From Ptychodera flava (lineage: Eukaryota > Hemichordata > Enteropneusta > Ptychoderidae), in NCBI RefSeq assembly GCF_041260155.1, contig NC_091947.1, positions 33,614,032 through 33,678,031 on the forward strand: DNA of 64,000 nt, given 5' to 3'. Positions 39,801-50,000 of the stretch are shown piece by piece. Every line of letters starts with the position of its first letter. Positions within the stretch are counted from its first letter, which is position 1. A program made the translations under genes and the position numbers. The notes below the pieces were generated by a model, which worked only from the letters and a program-made list of their open reading frames with translations, searched no databases and was not told the origin of the DNA.

Positions 39801-40917
39801 CCTATTCAAATCAGTGCACTGATTTGCACTCACACCGCGGCATGTAATAAAGTTTACGATGCTCAGAGTGGGGTTGGAGTCTCTTCTTCAACCCTGTGTA
39901 ATCCATAATGTGTGAAAAGATTCATATAGTGTAGGTGTTGCCTCACTCTTAAATTTTAAACAGTGAACTCATGTGAATATTATTATGTGTAAATGGAAAA
40001 TTGTTCTACCTCAGAAAGTTTTCTACTTACTGTTAATTATATTCAAGTACATAGACTCAGACAAGATTGTTTAATTTACTACACCCTCTTGTTTAAGACT
40101 GGCAAAGTGTGAATACCAGGGAGATGGTAGAAATTTTCCTTCTAAGCCAGTTCTTCATCACTACATATGAAGGTACATCCATTTTTTAGTCATTCTTATT
40201 AAGTATTTTTGGATGATATTTGAAATCCTAATCTAAATCTGATATGGTTTCCGGTAAAGGTTTCCATGATTGCTTTCTAATGGCTTTAGTTTTCCCCAGT
40301 CTCATCATGGAGGTAAAAAGAACTCCATGGTGTCATGTACCAGCAATGGGCTTTAGCTATAAACTTATTAGCTGCAGTACTGTAGCTCGAGCTTTTACCT
40401 GGGTATTTAGGTCAGATGGCAAAACCAGCTTTGCCGTCCGACCCAGTATACGGTATGCAAATACCCAGGCAAAACCTTGAGCTACTGTACTGCAGCTATA
40501 AACTTATATGATATGTGTAGCTCTTTTCAAGAGATTTCTTCATTTTGCATGTTTTGTTGAATTGAACTGTGGTAAAGTTTCTGCGGCACCATATTTGGCA
40601 GGCATTCATGCTCAATAAAATACCAACCAGCGTCCACTTAATGTGAAGAGAGCGTCTGGCACCAATAAAATGTTGACAGTTTGTATTGTGTGTTGTGAGT
40701 TATGGAACATTGCATAGATCTTCAGCAGTAGCTCCATGATCTTTAGTGACCTGCAGTGTTAAGTGGTCTAACTTTTCAACCTACCGGATAATATATAGTC
40801 TTGTTGAATTGCAAGTGCCGTAACGGGCCCTGTATAAGTTCGAACCTCGAAGATGTTAGGTTTGTGGTTTTCTGATTGCTGGTATGTTACCATCTGTTCT
40901 TCACAGTGGTCTGCCAT
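18855..40917 (-). CDS. WDR6: WD repeat-containing protein 6, ~24 exons
   Basis: Cytoplasmic WD40 protein; with FTSJ1 (yeast Trm734 with Trm7) it directs 2'-O-methylation of tRNA anticodon-loop position 34. Exons 5' to 3': 40917-40785, 38363-38265, 37557-37485, 36980-36917, 34026-33920, 33686-33539, 32774-32571, 30830-30768, 30399-30352, 29880-29820, 28905-28803, 28275-28124, 27621-27515, 27025-26837, 25979-25821, 25444-25367, 23734-23549, 23160-23031, about 22429-22032, 21395-20832, 20460-20317, 19715-19618, 19125-19058, 18918-18855 (TGA). About 1,145 codons against 1,121 in human. Diagnostic blocks: SVSDDRSIRIWDM, YGHSARVWDAVF, IGDRRGTVHLY, CGGGHRSYGYA, SSVRTL, FSAGGRAALKCW, AHAAQITG, SASIDQRVNIW. 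The start is the ATG of MADHCEEQMV. Two joins do not keep frame (see findings). Confidence 0.93.
20832..23160 (-). other. WDR6: WDR6 exons 18-20, with two unresolved frame joins
   Basis: Exon 18 (23160-23031) encodes FHWREITSVCYLDT and ATASEDTKINIMA, matching human GREITCVKRV and CSEDTTVCVL. Exon 19 (about 22429-22032) encodes HSHISSVRTL, FSAGGRAALKCW and CSSDAFVR. Exon 20 (21395-20832) encodes GGTDGRIACWDV, an acidic Ser-rich stretch, then SWNSHQSGINSLAIHHL. Exon 18 can end only in phase 1, while exon 19 must be entered in phase 0. Within exon 20 the first frame stops at about 21017, while the conserved end lies one frame over. Confidence 0.8.
24263..25218 (+). mobile_element. Helitron-like non-autonomous element with ~148-bp tandem repeats
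   Basis: It lies in the WDR6 intron between exons 17 and 16. Six copies of a ~148-bp unit start near 24263, 24412, 24560, 24706, 24854 and 25003; each carries ATTGGATCGTATCAC, CGACGTGCATATGTATGACA, GAATAAAATCGGTTGA and a GGCGGCC or GCAGCC junction. The array ends in a GGACGGACGGAC-rich unique part, then a hairpin (CCCCCGGAC, GTCCAGGGG) followed at once by CTAA (25215-25218). A 3' hairpin before CTRR plus internal tandem repeats fits Helitron/Helentron-derived elements such as the bivalve 'pearl' repeats. The 5' TC end was not located and there is no helicase coding. Confidence 0.55.
28237..28347 (-). repeat. Tandem duplication of the WDR6 exon 12 start, including splice acceptor
   Basis: The start of exon 12 and its acceptor (28237-28283) are repeated about 64 bases upstream at 28300-28347. 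Both share GTCTGCACATCATAGC on the plus strand, and the extra copy keeps an AG before 'GATAGTTCATTGC'. The extra copy has substitutions and runs through the following TGTTTTATTG, so it is probably a dead pseudo-exon. Confidence 0.7.
28379..28422. repeat. Perfect 19-bp hairpin containing two octamer motifs
   Basis: It lies in the WDR6 intron between exons 11 and 12. Arm GTAATTTGCATTTGAAAGA (28379-28397) is exactly complementary to 28404-28422 across a six-base loop. Each arm contains ATTTGCAT, the POU octamer. The match may be incidental to the palindrome. Confidence 0.75.
32251..32380. repeat. Inverted repeat with ~46-bp arms
   Basis: It lies in a WDR6 intron. The left arm (about 32252-32297) carries AGGTTATTACGAAAATACTG and CAAAGGATGCAC, then GGACATTGGTGC. 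The right arm (about 32334-32379) is its complement with a few changes, around a 36-base CG-rich loop. No family recognised. Confidence 0.7.
32571..32774 (-). other. WDR6: WDR6 exon 7: most conserved WD repeats
   Basis: This 68-codon exon runs from GVIFSISFSEKYGKL through DDRSIRIWDM and GHSARVWDAVF to YIVSIGE. It corresponds to human GIIFSMSYLESKGLL, EDRSVRIWKV, GHSARVWQVKL and YLISAGE. Two WD-type strands (IRIWD, ARVWD) are visible. Phase 0 at both ends, with 'CTGCAG' acceptor and 'GTAAGA' donor. Confidence 0.95.
34414..36437. mobile_element. hAT-like DNA transposon remnant
   Basis: It lies in the WDR6 intron between exons 5 and 4. Inverted termini: CAGTGTTGTCCTTAGAAGCC on the left, and on the right, read inward, CAGTGTTGTCCTTATATTTA, with GCCGGGT just inside both. 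A CAGTG start is typical of hAT elements. No exact 8-bp target duplication is visible. Near the left end an ATG frame at about 34769-34849 begins MASKRNVVSATGTL and runs into a 'GTATAC' donor-like site, reminiscent of hAT zinc-finger N-termini; no transposase core follows. Two nested hairpins lie at 35498-35705 and 35809-35917. Base composition is richer in CG than the surrounding intron. Confidence 0.55.
35809..35917. repeat. ~110-bp foldback inside the hAT-like element
   Basis: Arm AAACTCATAACAATGAAAAA with ATGCGTAGAGACTC and CAATGCGTAATA is complementary to the following TTATTACGCATTG, GACTCTCTACTATACGC and ATTTTTTCATTGTTATGAG. There is almost no loop. A second inverted pair lies nearby: TTTGTTGCAACATTTCTGTC at about 35498 and its complement at about 35682. 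Confidence 0.75.
38565..38795. mobile_element. piggyBac-type MITE (231 bp)
   Basis: TTAA at both ends flanks CCCTTTGAGCAC on the left and GTGCTACAA-type sequence ending CTCACAGGG on the right. It is related by termini to the copies at 2852-2930 and 50503-50595. It sits in WDR6 intron 1. Interior is AT-rich and non-coding. Confidence 0.6.
39415..39850. mobile_element. Foldback hairpin, family 1, copy B, plus companion unit
   Basis: It lies in WDR6 intron 1. The arm at 39415-39463 (TTGCCTGAATACATGGGTTT then CAGGTGACAATTTGCC) pairs with 39476-39525 around a short loop. It is followed by 'ATTACATGCCTCTTCACAG' (about 39537), and the unit closes at the inverted 'GGCATGTAAT' near 39838-39848. A separate perfect palindrome, CAAATCAGTGCACTGATTTG, lies at 39811-39830. 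Confidence 0.65.
40369..40495. mobile_element. Foldback hairpin, family 2, copy B, with 12-bp flanking duplication
   Basis: It lies in WDR6 intron 1. Terminal arm GCTGCAGTACTGTAGCTCGA pairs with TTGAGCTACTGTACTGCAGC, continuing through ACCTGGGTATTT and AAATACCCAGG, around a central part that is itself partly palindromic. The element is bracketed by exact direct repeats CTATAAACTTAT at 40357-40368 and 40496-40507, which read as a target-site duplication. No coding capacity. Homologous to 14253-14350. Confidence 0.75.
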
Positions 40918-41125
40918 GTGTAAGGAGCACTGCAGGCTGTACAGGCTGTACAGCACTCAGTCTTTCAGGTCTGTCCAACAGTAGAGTAGTACACAGTTTT
41001 TATGCGTGCAGCTTCCTGGCTGATCATAAAACTGGCATTTTACAATCACAATCGGTGAAATAACGCCATGTTGGTCCTCGTAGAAGTATCACCACCGCAA
41101 AAACAAAAACATGCTGAACATGGGC

Positions 41126-41137
41126 GCCGCCATCTTG
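41126..41137 (-). promoter_or_regulatory. YY1-type element at the likely WDR6 start region
   Basis: The minus strand reads CAAGATGGCGGC, the classic YY1 core, in the same orientation as WDR6 and about 210 bases above its ATG. The surrounding 41100-41215 is locally GC-rich (GGGCGCC blocks) in an AT-rich region. YY1 sites of this orientation usually sit just downstream of TATA-less starts, so transcription probably begins near 41140. Confidence 0.55.
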
Positions 41138-41223
41138 TGAGATTGTGGGCGCCCTCAGCTCAGTCCCAACATTTGACACAGACGGAGAGGGCGCCCCGCC
41201 TGCAGGATGAGAACCAGACGTAA

Positions 41224-43010
41224 GGGACGGACCATTAGATCTTTAGGAGAAAAAAATCTTCAAACTAGTTTGCAAAATAAAAAAAAGAAGAATACAAATG
41301 CTTAAAAAAATCTGCAAAAGTCTTTAAAATCTTTAAAATCTTTTTTTTAGATTTTACCGACATGAAGCAGCTTTCTGTATTCTTAGTACCATCCTCCAGG
41401 CACATTTTAAATTTTATTGTGTACATTTAGAGTGACTGTATCCCTTATATTGGAAGATGTGATCATCTTATCTTTTCAGGACTTTTGTATTCTGATCATT
41501 TGAAAATTATAAAATTATAGAGCCTGTTTTCTACTTGTTTCCAAGTAGGTACAGGCAGGTACACTAGGTAAAACATTGAAACTATGGTATGGTTGTCAAG
41601 ACAGAAAGTTATATTTGCCTTTTAAGATCAAGGTGAACAGATGCAGGCCACATCAGGTTCATTTTTTTCACAACATTTTATTGCAATGATGAATGCGAGA
41701 ATGGGTGAACAAGTAGAAACACATCAATAATGATAAAACAACATATCAAGTCATTATGTATTATTTTGCTTTTAAAAAGGCATTTTCAGTTCTTTTTTCT
41801 CAAAAACCAGCTTTAAAAACAACAGCAACACATTTTTTAACATTCAACAATACACTACATAGAATGCCATCAATCCAACAAATCCCAACACAAAAACACA
41901 AAAGGGTTGAACTTTGAAGGTTTCTCTATAGCAAATACTGAATAAATCTGCATGAATAATCGTTTGTGTGTAGCAAATGCTGAATGACAATTATCTGAAG
42001 AATTTTTCCACCACAAAAAAGAGCATGATTTAAACAAATCTTAAGGGACTTATGTTGCAAATTTCAAAGAAATTGGACAAGCCCTTTCAGAGAATACAGA
42101 TTTTATGACCATAAATTGCCCTAAAAAGACAAATATTGAAATTTCAACACATCTATACACATCCAATCAATTTGGACATGCTGCTAGAGAGAAATAGATG
42201 TTTTGATCAAAAAAGGGCAACAATTGCTCTAAAAACACAAATATGCAAATTTCACTATATTTTGCAAACAGCTTCTCAGCTTGTCAAAATCAATTGTAAA
42301 TCATGAGATATGCATGATGTTTGGCGGGGTGAATGTAGGCATTTCACCACGCAGTAGAAAGGGAAGCCCGGAAACCCAAATAGTCAATTTTCAAAACTAT
42401 AAGAAGCTACTGAGGACCGAGAAGACCATGTTTCAGAGGAAGATGTGTCAGATGTGCATGAAAATGTGCCATTTGAATTTTCTGATGTTGATATGTACAG
42501 GTCATCATACAGGGAGGGAAACTCATTGCCGACATTGTCTTTTTTCTGATTTGTCTCATTTATATGAATCATCTGTTCAGCATTGTTTACAGAACCAGTC
42601 CTTACAGTCAGGAGTGACGGATGGACTGTCATTGGTTGTGCAAAAATCAGTCTCTGATTCCACCACTTCATCATTTCCTTCTGTTCCAGTATTAAGCAGT
42701 ACTTTTGGACATTCAGTGCGCAGATGATCTGCAACATTTCGCGAAATCTATCAGCAATATAAATCACGAGGCCATATGTATGTTGGGGTTACAGCACTCA
42801 GTCTTATTTGCTCTAGTGATATGGAGGTACATTGCATCCTCAGACACCGCCGAATTAAAAAAAATTATAAATCTGAAAATTTACTCAGAAAAAAAAATTA
42901 GCACAGCTTTTCTCATTTGGAAAATTTTTTTTAGAAATTTACAATTGTAAAGAAAAAGTGTTCACATTTTCATTGTGACAACCCCCTCCTAAGATCTAAT
43001 GGTCCATCCC
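41224..43010. mobile_element. PIF/Harbinger-like DNA transposon remnant (~1.8 kb)
   Basis: Left terminus GGGACGGACCATTAGATCTT; right terminus read inward GGGATGGACCATTAGATCTT. The TAA trinucleotide at 41221-41223 and 43011-43013 forms a 3-bp duplication, as expected for PIF/Harbinger. Open frames at 42281-42727 (+) and 42384-42767 (-, Ser/Thr-rich C-terminus) overlap each other and match no DDE transposase or Myb-like protein I can recognise, so it appears non-autonomous. It sits between the WDR6 promoter and the SLC39A13 3' end. Confidence 0.55.
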
Positions 43011-43013
43011 TAA

Positions 43014-46000
43014 GGACAGGGGGCGGAGTATCCATGATTGCAGTATGTTACAAGGACAACAGAAGCAGAGGGACTGTAGTCACAAATATTCACCAATTCT
43101 TTTATAATTCTTTCGCTAACACTTACATCAATATTTCCCATTTGCTGTTATTTTTTTAGATGCAATAGATAGATGCAATTCTGACAGAGTGACCAACCCC
43201 ACTAAATCAGTGTCACACTTTTTTGTAAACAAAGTTGATCAAGTTGAGTTATGGCAGCCATAGGAATACATGTACCATACATCAATTTGATCTTTGACCA
43301 TTTTCAAATTTTCTAGACTCATTTGCATTTATTTTAATCTCAATTCACATTCATCTGAATAAAACTTCTCCTTCAACAAATGATGCACACCACAAAATAC
43401 TCGGCTGATACATTGAGCATATCATTCTTCAGACACAATTCACAGCCTGGTAAGGTTTACATCAATGTTCCGATACTTGCACATTGCATATTAAATGCAC
43501 ACCAGCTAATACACTGAAACAGAACTCTGCAGTATTAAAATACTACAGTTTGACCAGTCTTTGGACCGACATACTCAGACAGGTAAACACACACAGACTG
43601 CCCTTAATGATCTCAATACAGCACACCATGCTATGCAAACCTATTCCAAATGGGAGCTAAGCATGGGAGTAAATAAAGCACAGGTGACGGGTATACTTAT
43701 GAACCTTGTTTAATATATAATCATTTTACATTCTAAAGTGCACTGTCTTACTACATATCTAGATGACTCTATGCAACACAATAGCGTATAGTTTTATGGT
43801 ACATTCAGCTGTATCTTCAAGTTGGATGGTGACTCATGTAAATTATTTCCAACGACAGCTGTGATCTTCTCAGGAAGACATTTTTTTACAGCATCAGAAA
43901 CAAAATATATTTCTAATTTTTCTCTATTATAGTTATATAATGTAAATGTTATTCTGGATAATAGGATATATTTGGACATGTCATGTGACATGTCATGTGA
44001 CATATCAGTGAGAGTCTATTATGTGACCAAAAATTATGAAATGGAGTATTGGTTTAAAAATTAATAGAAGTATGATTTTTGTATGCTAGGAATATGACAC
44101 AAAATAAAATTCTGTAATAATTAAAATGTTGGACAACTAATGAGAGAAATGAAGGTTAAAGGGTTATCGAATCAATGAGAAAAATGTTACAAAAGTATCA
44201 TGAACACGTAAAATAATAAACTTTAAAACATTTTGAAAAATAAACAGTGCTATATTATCAATATCATTGGTAAAACATATTATCATAAAAATATTGGATT
44301 TATGATGAAGTGACACAAAAGAACAATAACTGAAAACAATTTTTTCACAGTAATATTTCTTATCGGTTTTCTCAACTGCAGCATGTTTTGTTGAATTTAC
44401 ATTAAAAAAAACAAACACAACCCCCCCCCCAAAAAAAAAACAACAAAAAAAAAACAAAAAAAAATTGAGTAAAGGCTCCATTATTGAAAAGGTTACGATT
44501 TGCTTTCAACTAAATTACAAAATCTCTTTCTCACTCTAGAAGGATTTGTTTCACTTTAAAAATAATCCCCTAATGTCTAATGTTTTTGACAGTAACCTAA
44601 CGCTTTAAAGTGTAAAGTGTCTGTAATGGGAAACAATCTTTTCCATTCATATTCTAGAATTACACAGAGACTGTACCGTCCAAAGCCAGAAACTAGTCTG
44701 TGCTCTTTGGAACCACATGCTACAATGACTGTGAATTACCATACTGCCAGTGTTAGGTAATCAGACTCCTACAGATAAAAGACGATTACATTCTGTGAAA
44801 TATACATTTTTGATAAAAAATTATAATTTTATGATATACATAGAGGATAAGTTTAAGTTCAAAGAGAAAAATTTTTATACACACACACACAACAAAAGAA
44901 CATTATTCAACCAAAATTGAATAAATCAGAAATCAGTTCTGGTATTTGTAACAGATATTGTAGTTGTGATATGTCCATTCACATACAGTGCCACTATCCA
45001 GTTTTATACAAAATGGTTCAAGGTAGACTTCCATGCTGACAAAACTTCCAAAATATGAATTTTCTATTCCAACAAATCAGAATCTTCACTATCATCAAAC
45101 TGAGCACTGCATGGAAATTAGCATATCATGATAAACTATTCTTCTGTTAAAAATCAATGTTGAAATGCTATGATACATAGAAATGTCACAAATTTACAGA
45201 GTCAAATAAAATATATACAGGAAGACTGCAATTTCTCTTGGTAGATGTTTAAAATAATGAGATATTTCTCATTTCACTACAGCAAACAACACACGTTATA
45301 AATACAGCAGATTATTTCAGCATAATATATCCATTAAGGGTTCTGCCATAAATGCTATGTAAATGACAATCTTGTGTGTTTGGGAATAACTGCCGATTGG
45401 AGTTTGGAAAAAGACACTAATTGCAAGATTAGCTCTTGTAACATTATTTGAATTCTTGTCATGTCTTGTTATTTCCTCTTTTCCCTGTATGAAGGCATTG
45501 AAATCACAGTAAAGAGACCAATCTAAGCAATCAGGACATCTGACTTGGATTATATTGAAAATGTTCACATGATATTGGGCATTCAAGTGGCCGTACAAAA
45601 CACTTTTACCACATGAAGCTACTACTGAAAATTATTTTAAAATCAACAGTGTAAAGATGGATATTAAACACTGATCAAGGCTCTATGCATCAACAAACAT
45701 ATAGATATTTACATCTTTTATCAAAAGTATTTTTGCTGATAAAATATCAGTCTTTGTTACAAGATTGCAGCTCGGCATAATCTTTGACGACAAGAATGAT
45801 TGAAAATCATGTCAAAATGTATTGATATCAACAGAACCCAATAAATCCATGGATTTCACATTTTGATATTGACCGGCAAGTGATTTTACATTTATGTTTG
45901 GGAAATATGAGTTCCCACCTTGATAGAGTCTTAAATTTTACCGATTTTAACAATCATTAAGATCTTCACAAAACCCATCATTAGCCAGCATGCTTCATAC

Positions 46001-47087
46001 TAGCCTATACTTCATACACATCATTGGTTCACTTAAAATTTTATACATTACAGAAAACTTTAATCAATTTTCATTTTCCTAAATCATCTACCTTTTGTGG
46101 GAAGACACTTATCAAAATTAAAAGAATTACCTTCACATCTAGGCAGCTTTTACATGATTATGTCACTTTGTGACAAACACTACGCAGTCTCTCATCACAG
46201 ATTCATATCTAACATCGGACAAAAAGATGTTGACTTGCATTGAAAACAATCTGTATATTCTTTTTCAGTCATAATGTTGGACCTGCACAATGGCAAATAG
46301 GGAGTCAAGGGTCTTCAAAGAATATTACTTAAGTGTAAAAGGCTTCTGAAAGTTGCTAATATGTATGAAAAAGCGCGAGAGATTGCATTGAAGATAGAGA
46401 CACATTACCCTGTTCTGTCACTATTCTGCAACTAACCTGATTGACAGGCTACACACTGTAACCATGGTTACCATCTAGTAACCGTGGTGAAACAAACAGA
46501 ATTACTCATTTGCAATATAGTGTAACTATGGTAACTGATCTCCTAAATCTAAGTAACCAAGGTAACTGATCTAATAAATCAGCTTTAACAGACATAATGA
46601 CTCCCAGTACACACAGTATTATAGATACAGTCACTGTGTCAAGAAATCCACTTGCATTTTTTAATAAAAAGGCTTTCTTCTCTATTTAGCATATAAAACC
46701 CTGTAAATGTTATTACAAGTTTTGTCACAAACTTTGTGGCGAGTATTTAGTCTTGTTGAGTTAAAAGTGTAGAAAGGAATGAAAGCAAGTGGTATGGTGA
46801 GATGTAAGGTGGAACTGCAAAGTAAATGAGATTGTGAATTAATGCAGATGATGCAATGTTAATTAGATTAAGAGTTGGATCATTAAGCTAATTTTTGATG
46901 GGTCATGAGGGCACATGATTTGAAGAATGTGATTTGGAAACCTGACATCACTAATCAAGAACATTACAACACTGTCCCAATTATGACAGTGACTATGGGT
47001 CAAGAAGACACATCTTGCTTTCTCCTCTGAGACATCTTAGATATGGACAGTGATGTCATCTCGCCAGAGTTTGGTTTCAGTTTTCGG
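43014..47087. other. Spacer beyond SLC39A13, no gene recognised
   Basis: No conserved coding frame. It presumably includes the SLC39A13 3' UTR. Low-complexity C/A tracts lie at 44408-44465 and an X-box-like motif cluster at 46458-46566. Confidence 0.5.
46458..46566. promoter_or_regulatory. Cluster of four X-box (RFX)-like motifs
   Basis: GTAACCATGGTTAC (46458-46471, a perfect palindrome), GTAACCGTGGTGAAAC (46478-46493), GTAACTATGGTAAC (46522-46535, matching GTHNYYATRRNAAC exactly) and GTAACCAAGGTAAC (46553-46566). Part of the cluster may come from a local duplication, because 'GTAACTGATCT' follows the last two motifs. About 500 bases past the SLC39A13 stop. Confidence 0.4.
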
Positions 47088-50000
47088 TCAACCACCAATC
47101 AAGGTAACCAGTCCCATCACAAGGACACCACCACAGAGACAAAGAACTTGCTTGAAGGATTCCCTGTGGACATGGAAGATTGCATAAACCTTAGGATTAC
47201 TCTGCAGTCAAAATTAAATTTTACCCATAACAGTCGTAGTGGAGTATTCCATTAAATTTACCCATAACAGTTGTAGTGGAATATTCCATTAAATTTACCC
47301 ATAGCAGTTGTAGTGGAATATTCCATTAAATTTACCCATAACAGTTGTAGTGGAATATTCCATTAAATTTTACCTGTATCAGTTGCAATGGAATATTGCA
47401 TTAAATTTTACCCATAACAGTTGTAGTTGAATATTCGATTTTACCCATAACAGTTGTAGTGGAATATTCAATTTTACCCGTAACAGTTGTAGATGAATAT
47501 TCCATTAAATTTTACCCATAAGAGTTGTAGTGGAATATTCCATTAAATTTTACCCATAACAGTTGTACTGAAATATTCCATTTTACCCATAACAATCACA
47601 GTGGAATATTCTATTCAATTTTACTCATAACAGTCATAGTGGAATATCCCAACATTGGTGCAAACATGGTGTCAAAACATGCTCAGACTTGCTTTTGTAT
47701 CTTGAGTCTATGGAATTATATTTGTAGACATGAAATGCCTTGCATGCACACATTTCCATCTATGCAATTGCTCAAGAGGAAATTTAATATTCTGTCATTA
47801 GTTCTTTTAGTCATGAGATTTAATAGCACTGTTAAAAATTTTGATGAACTCCCTGAATCTAAATCTGAAAGATACTTAGGAGACACACACATCTAATCAA
47901 ACAATGAATAGCTGGTACAATTCTTCCAATTTTTTTCCCTCACCAAGCAAAATAATATTTTTTTTCAACATTTATTGTGGTCTACTTACCTAGGGTTGGT
48001 CTCTTTGAGTAAATCAGGTACCACGGTGACCAATGCAATGTAAATAAAACCCCCTGATGTAAATGGTAGAACCCATGCTGTGCTGTCTCCTGAATAATAA
48101 AGCAAAAATTTTATTTACACGCACAAACATGCTGATGTATTAGATAAATACACTGAAAAAAGAATTCAGTTCATCTTGTTTGCAAAACGCATTTTAAAAC
48201 GGCTGTTCATTTGCTATTCAGTGTTCAAATATCATAAATTTATTATTTCCATATTAATACATGTTGGTACATGTACTTCATTTTGTGGAATGTGTTGCTT
48301 GTTAATACAATGAAAAAATGTTCCTGCCTGCTTTCACACAACCAGCACAATACTTAATATAGAAAACAAAAATTGAAATGATATGATACATACCAGCTCC
48401 CTTGGCTGATTCTGCTAATAATGTAACAATTGCTCCGATGACACCACCAAGGGATGTAAAGACCTGTGCTTTGGCAGCTGACCATGTATCAAAGCCTGAT
48501 CTCAAAAGGATTGCAAAATCACCAATCTACAGAAAACAAAATTGACACTAGTGTGAAGCATTCGGAAAGCACATCATTCATCGTGTTAGAAACTACATTG
48601 ATTATTATTCTGAGAAGGAATAAGAGTATAATGAAACCATACAATGGCAAGAATATGATGTACTGAATGAAAATTGATAAGAAAGGACACAGTGCTCCCA
48701 TGAGATTCTGCCTTTTTCTATTAAAACCTATCAGACAAGCTCAGACAAATAAAAAAACCACAAAACATGCTGCCATGTTTTGTTCTGATATATGACATGT
48801 AAAAATAATTTTCTCATACAAAGAGAAAGTAATTACGATTTTTATAATCTGTGGCATTTTGAAAGACAGACCTCAGACCTAAAACTGACAATCTCTGTAT
48901 ATATGTGCATTTTCGACAAAATTCAACGAAAGCTTACCTCATGAGGGATTTCATGCAGCATGATAGCAAATGTGGTTAGTAATCCAATCTGTAAGATAAC
49001 AAAATATGAAACACAAATATGTATCAGTCTTATCCAAATCTGTGAGTTTCTTCAGATATAAAACAGTCAGAGAATCCACTGCCATTATTTCACAACAGAA
49101 TGTGTTAAATACACAAATAACAAATCATTGATGTGATAGGGAATTGTTGCTGACTTACATTTATTACTTGATTTAGGAAACTATTGGTACAATTCACTTT
49201 TTTCTAGAAGTGTTCATTTACTTCAGTTATCTTTATTTCCCTTTTTTGATCATCTCAGTATTATTTTCAATTTGTTGATGCAATACTGCTATGAAATCAA
49301 CTTCAATATTATGCACATTTATGACAGGAAATGATCCAGTATTGGTCAGAAACAACTTGGAATGGTAAAAGATCAGTATCATGGTTGATTTTTTTAGGTA
49401 CAGTCCAATATTACTATGATAATATGGTAAATGAAATCTGGGCACTATCTTTGATGATAGTGTACATTCACACTCCAGATTGAAGCAAAAGTGATAACAT
49501 TACTGAATCTGTAACTTGTACCTAGCAAAGACACTGTCAGAGTCTCAGGTATTACCTACCAGTGATACAGAATTTAGGTACTGCCATACCGGTATACCTG
49601 AAAGCACATCTAAACCTATAGTGCCTTTGTATTTTTTCACTGTCTCAAATACAAACAGACATACCGGTAAATTTAAACCCTATGACGGATACAAAATATC
49701 GTAAAACTCAGTAACTTTGAAATAATGGTCCATAATGAAATGTTTTGGCAAATCCTTCGAATGCTGCAAATTATGAAATCATGAGTAAAAGATTTCACAT
49801 CATGGTCTTTCAGTGTTTTCTCAAAATTTCAACTGAATCTAGACTTTTTAAGATTTCCTGATACCGTATATTGAACTATGGTTATATAACAGTAAGAAAG
49901 TCAAGACTAAATGTAATGTTGTGGACAACATAATTGTAACAGCAGTATTAAAGAAATGAAGGCAACTTCATGGATCAGGTCTAATTTTGTAAGTGATATG

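Noticed and set aside
41224..43010. Host gene between WDR6 and SLC39A13
   Set aside because: Open frames lie wholly within an element bounded by inverted termini and a TAA duplication.
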